From Chryseobacterium gleum (GTDB lineage: Bacteria > Bacteroidota > Bacteroidia > UBA10329): DNA of 6,286 nucleotides. A program made the translations under genes and the position numbers. Where the stretch lies: the NCBI GenBank assembly GCA_945874195.1, contig CAMCFW010000137.1, forward strand, positions 1 through 6,286, given 5' to 3'. Below are positions 1-5,164 of the stretch, piece after piece (position 1 is the first letter of the stretch; every line of letters starts with the position of its first letter). Below the pieces are notes generated by a model, which worked only from the letters and a program-made list of their open reading frames with translations, was not told the origin of the DNA and made no database searches.

Positions 1-543
1 GTCCTTGATGCTGATGCCCTAAACATCCTAGGAATGAACAAGACTTGGCTTTCGTTCTTGCCCAAGGGAACCATCCTTACCCCTCATTTGAAGGAATTTG
101 AACGGATGGTAGGTCCATCTACCTCCTTCGAAGATCAATTGAACCGTCAAACAGAATTTTCCAAAAAGTACGGGGTCATTGTGGTCTTAAAAGGAGCACA
201 TACCTGCACTACCACACCATCGGGACAGATATTCTTCAATTCCAGTGGTGATCCAGGCATGGCAACGGCCGGTAGTGGCGATGTTCTTACAGGCATCATC
301 GTTGGACTAGTGGCACAAGGTTATTCGCCCGAGGTGGCCGCGATAATGGGTGTTTTTATGCACGGTGCTGCAGGTCAATACGCTATGAATTACCCAATGG
401 GTAACAATATGATCGCAAGCAGCCTTCTACATCATCTTCCCAATGCCTTCGAACTCATGAACATCAAACATGGTTTTCCTAAGTATCTAAGCTTTGACAA
501 TGAAGAATTTGGTTTTGATGGCGATGAGGATGACGAGTTCTAA
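1..543 (+). CDS. nnrD: NAD(P)H-hydrate dehydratase (Nnr/YjeF family), C-terminal part, 5' truncated by the window edge
   Basis: The frame is open from base 1 and gives 180 residues before TAA. The family enzyme dehydrates the damaged hydrates NADHX and NADPHX back to NADH and NADPH at the expense of ADP or ATP, in the cytoplasm. Visible motifs are VLDADALN at the first residues, LTPHLKEFERM, VVLKGAHT, and the nucleotide-binding/catalytic loop ATAGSGDVLTG, whose Asp (about residue 94 of the fragment) is the usual catalytic residue. GVFMHGAAGQ follows, as expected for this ribokinase-like fold. The ATG at 34 is internal, because the conserved DADALN motif lies upstream of it. In many bacteria this domain is fused to an N-terminal epimerase domain; that part would lie left of the window, so I cannot say whether it is present. 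The C-terminal tail is unusually acidic (DGDEDDEF) and looks lineage-specific. The family call is firm; only the missing N-terminus is unknown. Confidence 0.95.
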   Translation, partial: VLDADALNILGMNKTWLSFLPKGTILTPHLKEFERMVGPSTSFEDQLNRQTEFSKKYGVIVVLKGAHTCTTTPSGQIFFNSSGDPGMATAGSGDVLTGIIVGLVAQGYSPEVAAIMGVFMHGAAGQYAMNYPMGNNMIASSLLHHLPNAFELMNIKHGFPKYLSFDNEEFGFDGDEDDEF

Positions 544-559
544 TTGAACACTCGCTTCG

Positions 560-580
560 TTGGCGTGCTTTCGCAGCCAA
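560..580. terminator. Weak hairpin between convergent genes, possible bidirectional terminator
   Basis: TTGGC (560-564) and TGC (566-568) pair with GCA (573-575) and GCCAA (576-580) around a TTTC loop, leaving one bulged G at 565. It lies in the 50-base gap between the convergent nnrD and protease genes, where a shared terminator would be expected. The plus-strand side is followed after about ten bases by a T-rich stretch (GCTTTATTT), but there is no real U-tract directly after the stem on either strand. The assignment rests on position and stem only. Confidence 0.3.
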
Positions 581-593
581 ACTACTTAGTGCT

Positions 594-1970
594 TTATTTG
601 ATCACCAGTTTCTGATTGAACAGCTCGTCATTGGAAGAACCGATGACTATGTACATGCCTGGAGGAAGGTGATGATTGGGGTCGATGGCCGTAATTGGAC
701 CAGCGCCTTTGTTGATAATCACCTTTGAGTACGATTCCTTTCCCAGCATGTCGTAAACGATAACAAGGACCTCATCGTTTGTCACATCGCCTAGATCGAT
801 CTGCACACGATCATGAGAATACGCTGGATTAGGGTAGAGATGAGAGGCTTCTGAATTCGGAGCTCCCGAAGTCACCTCATCTTCAATAGACGTGGCAATG
901 CTGTAATTCACCGCGTAGCCTAGTCTTTCCAACACCCTCACTTCATCTTCATGAAGCAGTTTAAAGGCGACACCTTTAGAAAGTGACGGATGCATTAGAT
1001 ATTCACCATGACCGGATCTTCCATTATCGAAATGGTCGAGGCTGGAACCATTGAAGGGATCGGGCGAAAAAACGGGTGCCCGTTGACCCGGGTAGAGTTC
1101 AAACCACACCTGATTGTTGGTAAGAGCACCATCATCGGGAGTTGAAACCACTAATCCGGCTCCACTTCCTGAGGTTTCGAAAAGCACATCCGATTGAAGA
1201 TCGATCAGCATTTCATCAAAACTCGTGTAAACATGGTCTGATGCAGCTGAAGTTCCCGACTCGGTTGAGTAACTGGTGAATCCCAGCATGTGAAGGATCT
1301 CGTGCAACACTATGGTGTAGAAATCATATTCCTGAACGCTTGGGGTTGTGCTTACCCCGTAATGATAATTCAGGTTTGGGTGAAAATTGAATTGCAGATA
1401 TCCATCAGGATAAGCGCCATAGGGATCGGTTCCGGTCGTGATGTTAGCTTGGGTAAACGGGGAATTGAAGCCTTTTGAACCGAAATAATATGCGGCCGAA
1501 AATGCAAATGGATTCGAATTCGGATTTCCGCTGAAAGACTGACGGATCTCAATGTCAGCTTCTCCATCGTTTTCAATAAGCGAGGCGTAGTAGTCGAAAG
1601 CCGCTTCGAGCACTGCCCTTCGTTCTGCACCCGAGGCCGGATCATCAAATCCTTGTCCTGTCGCATTCACTTGATCAAGATAGGTGAGATGAAAGGTCGG
1701 TCCGGTTTCAGAACGGACGCTGTTCTCAGAGTCGTTCCTAACTATTTTTTTTGTCAGGCCCTGCTGTTGACGTTCTTCGATATTCATTCTGAAGACCGGA
1801 TGGGCGTTGATCACCTCACCGTTCACGTTCACCGGGGTTTCAATTCCGTTTATGGATCTAAGAATAACGGCACCGTCAGTTGCATGAGGCTCATCGAAAA
1901 TCATGTCCTGAGCAAAAGAGTCCGACATGACGGAGACAAATAAGATGAGGAAGATGATTGATCGTAGCAT
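594..1970 (-). CDS. Secreted zinc metalloprotease with T9SS C-terminal sorting domain
   Basis: This 458-residue protein starts with a signal peptide (residues 1 to about 20, hydrophobic IIFLILFVSVM, probable cleavage after SFA). A propeptide-like region and a catalytic domain follow. The zinc motif HEILHMLGF begins at His223 (His223 and His227 as ligands, Glu224 as general base). The residue where short-spaced metzincins carry the third ligand is Ser233, so that ligand is not there. A later segment, DHFDNGRSGHGEYLMHP, offers His313 as a third ligand and Met326 as a Met-turn, resembling the widely spaced leishmanolysin (M8) arrangement; this is an inference. Residues about 378-458 form a type A T9SS sorting domain (LYPNPA, VYDMLGK, LPPGMYIV, final QKLVIK), so the protein should cross the outer membrane through the T9SS and be released or attached at the surface. 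The substrate is unknown. No clear TAnnTTTG promoter is visible in the 116 bases upstream. The ATG at 1968-1970 is chosen because it directly precedes the signal peptide. Confidence 0.9.
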   Translation of the reverse strand: MLRSIIFLILFVSVMSDSFAQDMIFDEPHATDGAVILRSINGIETPVNVNGEVINAHPVFRMNIEERQQQGLTKKIVRNDSENSVRSETGPTFHLTYLDQVNATGQGFDDPASGAERRAVLEAAFDYYASLIENDGEADIEIRQSFSGNPNSNPFAFSAAYYFGSKGFNSPFTQANITTGTDPYGAYPDGYLQFNFHPNLNYHYGVSTTPSVQEYDFYTIVLHEILHMLGFTSYSTESGTSAASDHVYTSFDEMLIDLQSDVLFETSGSGAGLVVSTPDDGALTNNQVWFELYPGQRAPVFSPDPFNGSSLDHFDNGRSGHGEYLMHPSLSKGVAFKLLHEDEVRVLERLGYAVNYSIATSIEDEVTSGAPNSEASHLYPNPAYSHDRVQIDLGDVTNDEVLVIVYDMLGKESYSKVIINKGAGPITAIDPNHHLPPGMYIVIGSSNDELFNQKLVIK

Positions 1971-1999
1971 GACCCTGTAGTTTTACAGAGTAGTACTGA

Positions 2000-2071
2000 A
2001 TTATTTAAGTTTTAGATACAGTAAATGCCACAAAAAAATAAAATATTGGACGAACGACCATTATTTAAGTT
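2000..2071. repeat. Pair of 12-bp direct repeats in the intergenic region
   Basis: ATTATTTAAGTT occurs at 2000-2011 and again, identically, at 2060-2071, with 60 bases between the two starts. Both copies lie in the AT-rich gap between the protease start and the YciO-like stop. The right copy overlaps the putative terminator stem. The repeat is AT-rich and may be chance, but two exact 12-mers within 116 bases could also be a regulator site upstream of the protease gene. Confidence 0.5.
2031..2065 (-). terminator. Putative Rho-independent terminator after the transaldolase/YciO-like unit
   Basis: On the minus strand AATAATGG pairs with CCAATATT (plus-strand 2058-2065 and 2042-2049) with one A-A mismatch, around an 8-base loop. 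The stem is followed at once by a T-rich run, TTATTTTTTTG (plus-strand 2031-2041). It lies about 20 bases past the stop of the YciO-like gene, the right place to end that transcript before the protease gene. The stem is AT-rich and weak, so the U-tract is the stronger part of the evidence. Confidence 0.45.
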
Positions 2072-2086
2072 CAGAAATAGGCTGGC

Positions 2087-2707
2087 CTAAAGCAACTCAT
2101 CCACAGACCCCTTACCTATTCGAATGATCTGAACCTCGCCATTTGCGCAGTTCAAAACTGTAGAGCCTTCTACTCCTCCGTAGCCGCCATCAATAACGAT
2201 ATCCACTTTATTTTCAAAACGTTCGTAGATGAGTGATGGGTCTGTGGTGTACTCGATGAGGTCGTCTGGATCGTGTACTGATGCGGTCATGATAGGATTT
2301 CCCAGTTCCCTTACGATAGCCAATGGGATCGAATGATCCGGAATTCTTATCCCGACCGTTCTCTTCTTGCTCTGAAACAGTTTCGGTACCTTATTCGTGC
2401 AGTTAAGAATGAATGTGTAAGGGCCCGGCAATAGCCGTTTCATCAACTTGAAGGTTGAGTTGTCTATTTGCGAGGCGTATTCGGAAATATGACTTAGATC
2501 GGAACAGATGAACGAGAATTGTGCCTTGTCCTTCTGAATGTTTCTGATCTGGCAGATTCGTTCAACAGCCCGCTGGTTGTTTATGTCGCATCCGATGCCA
2601 TATACCGTATCGGTAGGGTAGATGATAACACCGCCTCTTTTTAGACAATCCACCACTTCCCGAATGGACTTCGGGTTTGGATTCTCTTCGTAGATGCGCA
2701 GCAGCAT
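2087..2707 (-). CDS. YrdC/YciO/Sua5-family protein, YciO type
   Basis: This 206-residue protein is a full-length single-domain member of the superfamily that includes L-threonylcarbamoyladenylate synthase (TsaC/Sua5), which makes the activated intermediate for t6A at position 37 of tRNAs. Visible motifs are GGVIIYPTDTVYGIGCD (residues 25-41), Lys59 and Lys61 in the basic substrate loop, LPGPYTFIL (93-101), KKRTVGIRIP (114-123), and GSTVLN with IIRIGKG near the C-terminus. The middle part (FSFICSDLSHISEYA) resembles E. coli YciO (FTLMCRDLSELSTYA) more than TsaC, and there is no C-terminal Sua5 domain. A plain TsaC label would therefore overstate what is known: YciO-type proteins bind similar ligands, but their role in t6A synthesis is not settled. 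Its ATG lies 3 bases after the transaldolase stop, so the two are almost certainly co-transcribed. No Shine-Dalgarno is seen. Confidence 0.9.
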   Translation of the reverse strand: MLLRIYEENPNPKSIREVVDCLKRGGVIIYPTDTVYGIGCDINNQRAVERICQIRNIQKDKAQFSFICSDLSHISEYASQIDNSTFKLMKRLLPGPYTFILNCTNKVPKLFQSKKRTVGIRIPDHSIPLAIVRELGNPIMTASVHDPDDLIEYTTDPSLIYERFENKVDIVIDGGYGGVEGSTVLNCANGEVQIIRIGKGSVDELL

Positions 2708-2710
2708 GGA

Positions 2711-3364
2711 CTATTTGTTTGCTTCAAAATCGGCCAAGAATTTGGCAAGGCCAATATCGGTTAGAGGATGGTTGAGAAGACCTAGAATGGCGCTAAGTGG
2801 ACAAGTGGCCACATCTGCACCTTCTTCTGCACATCGTACAATATGCATGGTATGACGGATACTTGCTGCCAATATCTGTGTGTCGAACATGTAATTGTCA
2901 TAGATCAATCGGATCTGCGAGATCAGTTCCATTCCATCCTGGCTGTTGTCGTCCAGCCTTCCGAGAAATGGAGAAACATAGGTGGCGCCAGCTTTGGCTG
3001 CCAAAAGTGCTTGTCCCGCGCTGAATACCAGTGTGCAATTTGTTCTGATTCCTTTGTCAGAAAAATACTTGATAGCTTTGATTCCATCCTTGATCATGGG
3101 CACTTTCACCACTATCTGAGGGTGCAATTTGGCCAACGCTTCACCCTCCTTCACCATACCTGCAAAATCGGTTGAGATCACTTCGGCACTCACATCACCG
3201 TCAACAATATTGCATATGTCTATGTAATGTTGCTTCACTCGTGCATCGCCATGGATGCCTTCTTTGGCCATCAACGATGGATTGGTGGTCACACCGTCAA
3301 GCACTCCGAGGTCCTGTGCTTCTTTTATCTGTGCGAGGTTTGCGGTGTCGATGAAGAATTTCAT
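2711..3364 (-). CDS. tal: Small-type transaldolase (TalC/MipB/FSA family)
   Basis: At 217 residues this has the length of the short transaldolase/fructose-6-phosphate aldolase family, a TIM barrel acting in the cytoplasm in the non-oxidative pentose phosphate pathway. Conserved parts are MKFFIDTANL with Asp6, GVTTNPSLMAKEG (25-36), the Schiff-base Lys87 in VVKVPM, TNCTLVFSAGQALLAAKAGATYVSPFLGRLDD (given here as TNCTLVFS about 108-115 and SPFLGR 131-136), and a C-terminal HPLTDIGLAKF. Two positions separate true transaldolases from E. coli-type FSA: FSA has Gln59 and Tyr131, while transaldolases have Glu and Phe. Numbering is offset by +2 here (Lys85 of FSA is Lys87), and Glu61 and Phe133 are present, so transaldolase activity (transfer of dihydroxyacetone from fructose 6-phosphate to erythrose 4-phosphate) is predicted. 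It is the first gene of a two-gene unit with the YciO-like gene. An inverted repeat abuts its ATG. Confidence 0.95.
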   Translation of the reverse strand: MKFFIDTANLAQIKEAQDLGVLDGVTTNPSLMAKEGIHGDARVKQHYIDICNIVDGDVSAEVISTDFAGMVKEGEALAKLHPQIVVKVPMIKDGIKAIKYFSDKGIRTNCTLVFSAGQALLAAKAGATYVSPFLGRLDDNSQDGMELISQIRLIYDNYMFDTQILAASIRHTMHIVRCAEEGADVATCPLSAILGLLNHPLTDIGLAKFLADFEANK

Positions 3365-3388
3365 TTTGTCTGATTGTTTCAGACAAAA
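3364..3388. repeat. Perfect inverted repeat abutting the transaldolase start codon
   Basis: TTTTGTCTGA (3364-3373) and TCAGACAAAA (3379-3388) are exact reverse complements separated by five bases, TTGTT. The left arm includes base 3364, the A of the minus-strand ATG. In the transaldolase mRNA it would form a 10-bp hairpin directly before the start codon. In DNA it is a 25-bp palindrome that could serve as an operator. It overlaps GACTTTTG (minus strand, plus 3384-3391), a one-mismatch relative of TAnnTTTG with a TTG 20 bases upstream, so a promoter-operator overlap is possible. No U-tract follows, so it is not a terminator. Confidence 0.7.
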
Positions 3389-3471
3389 GTCACCAACGGG
3401 TGCCGAGCAATCAAGGTATTCTGTGAAAAGAAATGAACATGTTTTTCAATCAGAACCAAACTCTTGGGCAC

Positions 3472-3485
3472 AAAAAAGGGGTAAG
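3472..3485 (-). terminator. Intrinsic terminator of the SRP RNA gene
   Basis: Reading on the minus strand, the 3' arm of the RNA's closing helix (CTTACCCC, plus 3478-3485) is followed directly by six T residues (plus 3472-3477). The closing helix of the SRP RNA with its U-tract is therefore a Rho-independent terminator, separating this RNA from the transaldolase gene downstream on the same strand. Confidence 0.75.
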
Positions 3486-3575
3486 CGATCTATGTCGCAC
3501 CGCTACAACCACCTACCCTTGCTGCATTCCTACCCTGGGGGATTTGGTGGGAGCTGGTCGCACAGGACTTACCCC
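3478..3575 (-). ncRNA. ffs: Signal recognition particle RNA, small bacterial (4.5S) type
   Basis: The minus-strand transcript of about 98 nt folds as a rod closed by GGGGTAAG (plus 3568-3575) pairing with CTTACCCC (plus 3478-3485). Its tip carries the SRP domain IV signature in order: CAGG (plus 3534-3537), GTA, the GGAA tetraloop (plus 3527-3530), TGC, and AGCA (plus 3520-3523). This matches the E. coli order CAGG, UCC, GGAA, GGA, AGCA, with the three-base stem replaced by compensating pairs. CCACC and GGTGG close the next helix below. The RNA binds the M domain of Ffh and directs ribosomes making membrane proteins to FtsY at the inner membrane. The ends are set by the closing helix and may be off by a few bases. 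It has its own promoter and terminator. An open frame on the opposite strand runs through it but is not a gene. The length agrees with 4.5S-type SRP RNAs that lack the Alu domain. Confidence 0.9.
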
Positions 3576-3579
3576 AGTG

Positions 3580-3609
3580 CAAAGGTAGCAACGTTCTTTT
3601 CTGTCGCAA
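3580..3609 (-). promoter_or_regulatory. Bacteroidota-type promoter of the SRP RNA
   Basis: On the minus strand a perfect TAnnTTTG -7 box, TACCTTTG (plus 3580-3587), is preceded by TTG (plus 3607-3609) with exactly 19 bases between, the arrangement described for the primary sigma factor of Bacteroidota. Transcription would begin about 4 to 7 bases after the box, right at the start of the SRP RNA closing helix (GGGGTAAG). Confidence 0.8.
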
Positions 3610-3667
3610 CCTTAAAAACTAGATCGCAAACAAATGCTGATCACGAGGCCTTGACAACCATTCCCGT

Positions 3668-3675
3668 TATATTTG
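3668..3675 (+). promoter_or_regulatory. Probable -7 box of the DUF4199/glycosyltransferase unit
   Basis: TATATTTG matches TAnnTTTG exactly and ends 23 bases before the ATG at 3699, giving a short leader. The only TTG nearby upstream (3651-3653) is 14 bases away, closer than the usual 19 or so, so the -33 element is unclear. It faces away from the SRP RNA promoter, so the two form a divergent pair within about 95 bases. Confidence 0.55.
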
Positions 3676-3698
3676 CCCTGACCACAGACCTAAAGAAC

Positions 3699-4205
3699 AT
3701 GAAACATCTTATGAATTGGGGAGCCGTACTCGGACTGGCTTTGATCGGAGTTTCGCTCGTCCTCTATTTGCTTGACATGACCGAAGCAAGTTGGGCCCAG
3801 TGGGTCAGTTATGCACTGATTGCGGCAGCTATCTATATTGGAACCCAGTCTAAGAGAACCGCAAATAATGGCTTCATTTCATACGGACAGGCCTTAGGAA
3901 CGGGAGCCGGAATCGCGTTTTTCGCCAGCATCATCGTAGCATTCTATACCTACGTTTTCTTTCATTTTATTGACCCAGAAATGCTGGAAGAGTTGATCCT
4001 GCGGGCAGAGGAGCAACTGTATGAGAAAGGAATGCCAGATGATCAGATTGAAATGGCCATGACCTGGACCCGAAAATTCATGATGCCTGGCCCAATGGCA
4101 GCCATGGTGGTGGTAAGTTATACGGTTGTCGGTTTCATCGTTTCATTGATCACTTCGGCCATTCTGAAGAAGGAAGACACTTCGTTCGAATCTAATTTTA
4201 AGTAA
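3699..4205 (+). CDS. DUF4199-type integral membrane protein
   Basis: The protein has 168 residues and no assigned biochemical function. Four hydrophobic segments are visible: about residues 6-26, 33-49, 66-90 and 131-155. A charged, probably helical stretch (about 92-126, with PEMLEELILRAEEQLYEKG) sits between the third and fourth. This layout, with the positively charged end ILKKED, matches the DUF4199 family common in Bacteroidota and often found beside a family 2 glycosyltransferase. The frame is open back to 3255, but that extension would cross the SRP RNA gene and part of the transaldolase and is not protein-like. The ATG at 3699 sits just after an A-rich leader and a -7 box and begins directly before the first membrane helix. 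An alternative ATG at 3711 is possible. The gene ends 6 bases before the glycosyltransferase, implying co-transcription and perhaps a supporting role in the membrane. The family call is by pattern and memory of the family. Confidence 0.85.
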   Translation: MKHLMNWGAVLGLALIGVSLVLYLLDMTEASWAQWVSYALIAAAIYIGTQSKRTANNGFISYGQALGTGAGIAFFASIIVAFYTYVFFHFIDPEMLEELILRAEEQLYEKGMPDDQIEMAMTWTRKFMMPGPMAAMVVVSYTVVGFIVSLITSAILKKEDTSFESNFK

Positions 4206-4211
4206 GGCCGG

Positions 4212-5162
4212 TTGCTTATATCCATCGTAATTCCTCTTTACAACGAGCACGAATCGTTGCCCGAACTCACCCGATGGATACATGAGGTGATGACAAGGAA
4301 CAGCTTCAACTATGAAGTAGTTTATGTTGATGACGGAAGCACCGATCGCTCTTGGGCGGTTATTGAAGCGCTTAAGGACAAGTATCCTGCCATACGAGCC
4401 CTACGTTTCCGAAGAAATTATGGCAAATCGGCTGGATTGAACCGTGGTTTTGATGCTGCCAAAGGAGATATTGTCATAACCATGGATGCCGACCTGCAGG
4501 ACAGTCCTGAAGAGATCCCTGAATTGGTTAGAATGATCACGGAAGATGGATTTGATCTGGTTTCGGGTTGGAAAAAGAAGCGTTTCGATCCGTTGACCAA
4601 GACCATTCCGACCAAAGTTTACAATTGGGCCGCCCGAAGCATGTCAGGTATTGCGCTTCACGATTTCAATTGTGGACTCAAAGCCTATCGCCAAGATGTG
4701 GTGAAAAGCATTGAAGTGTATGGCGAAATGCACCGATATATTCCGGTGATCGCCAAATGGGCCGGGTTCAACCGAATTGGAGAGAAGGTGGTGCAGCATC
4801 AGGAACGAAAATTCGGAGTGACCAAATTCGGAATAGAGCGTTTCATCAATGGGCCGTTGGATCTGATGGTCATCACATTCATGAGCCGTTTTGGAAAGCG
4901 GCCAATGCACTTTTTTGGAGTATTCGGCTCGCTCATGTTCTTATTGGGTGGGGCCGTCAGCACATGGTTGATTCTCGAAAAAGTGATGGCCATTGCCAGT
5001 CACAGCAAGGTGAGGGAAGTGACCGACCAACCTCTTTTCTACCTCGCCATTCTTGCCATGATCATCGGTACGCAACTTTTTACGGCTGGTTTCTTGGCCG
5101 AAATGATCTCCCGTTCATCGCACGATAGGAACAACTACCACATTTCTGAAACAATAGACTGA
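4212..5162 (+). CDS. Membrane-anchored family 2 glycosyltransferase (DPM1/GtrB-like)
   Basis: This 316-residue protein has an N-terminal GT-A catalytic domain and a C-terminal membrane region. Motifs: SIVIPLYNE (residues 4-12), VVYVDDGSTD (Asp40, Asp41; nucleotide binding), RNYGKSAGLNRGF (68-80), MDADLQD with the metal-binding Asp92-x-Asp94, DFNCGLKAYR (151-160), and RKFGVTKFGIERF (199-211), the basic stretch typical of polyprenyl-phosphate glycosyltransferases. Two membrane helices follow, about 234-256 and 273-297. Such enzymes transfer a sugar from a nucleotide donor to a lipid phosphate at the inner face of the cytoplasmic membrane; the sugar and acceptor cannot be read from sequence. The start is TTG: TAA of the preceding gene is in the same frame at 4203-4205, the first in-frame ATG codes for residue 27, well past SIVIPLYNE, and no ATG or GTG lies between. 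It is the middle gene of a tight three-gene unit. Confidence 0.93.
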   Translation: MLISIVIPLYNEHESLPELTRWIHEVMTRNSFNYEVVYVDDGSTDRSWAVIEALKDKYPAIRALRFRRNYGKSAGLNRGFDAAKGDIVITMDADLQDSPEEIPELVRMITEDGFDLVSGWKKKRFDPLTKTIPTKVYNWAARSMSGIALHDFNCGLKAYRQDVVKSIEVYGEMHRYIPVIAKWAGFNRIGEKVVQHQERKFGVTKFGIERFINGPLDLMVITFMSRFGKRPMHFFGVFGSLMFLLGGAVSTWLILEKVMAIASHSKVREVTDQPLFYLAILAMIIGTQLFTAGFLAEMISRSSHDRNNYHISETID

Positions 5163-5164
5163 TT

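Noticed and set aside
1370..1943. Open frames on both strands inside the protease gene
   Set aside because: They lie in other frames of a gene with a clear signal peptide, zinc motif and sorting domain; their translations match nothing I recognise.
1975..1988. Short palindrome CTGTA-GTTT-TACAG just upstream of the protease start
   Set aside because: The stem is only 5 bp with no U-tract; too short to call a site on its own.
3493..3563. Two copies of GTCGCAC (3494-3500 and 3557-3563) as a possible protein-binding repeat
   Set aside because: Both copies lie within the two arms of the SRP RNA rod and are explained by that RNA.
3255..3698. Long N-terminal extension of the DUF4199 frame, starting at 3255
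   Set aside because: It lies antisense to the transaldolase 5' end and to the SRP RNA, its translation is not protein-like (rich in Arg, Ser and His, no family motif), and a promoter and better ATG lie at 3668 and 3699.
4757..5128. Plus-strand open frame of 123 codons inside the GT2 gene
   Set aside because: It is an out-of-frame shadow of the membrane-region coding sequence, with no start context of its own.
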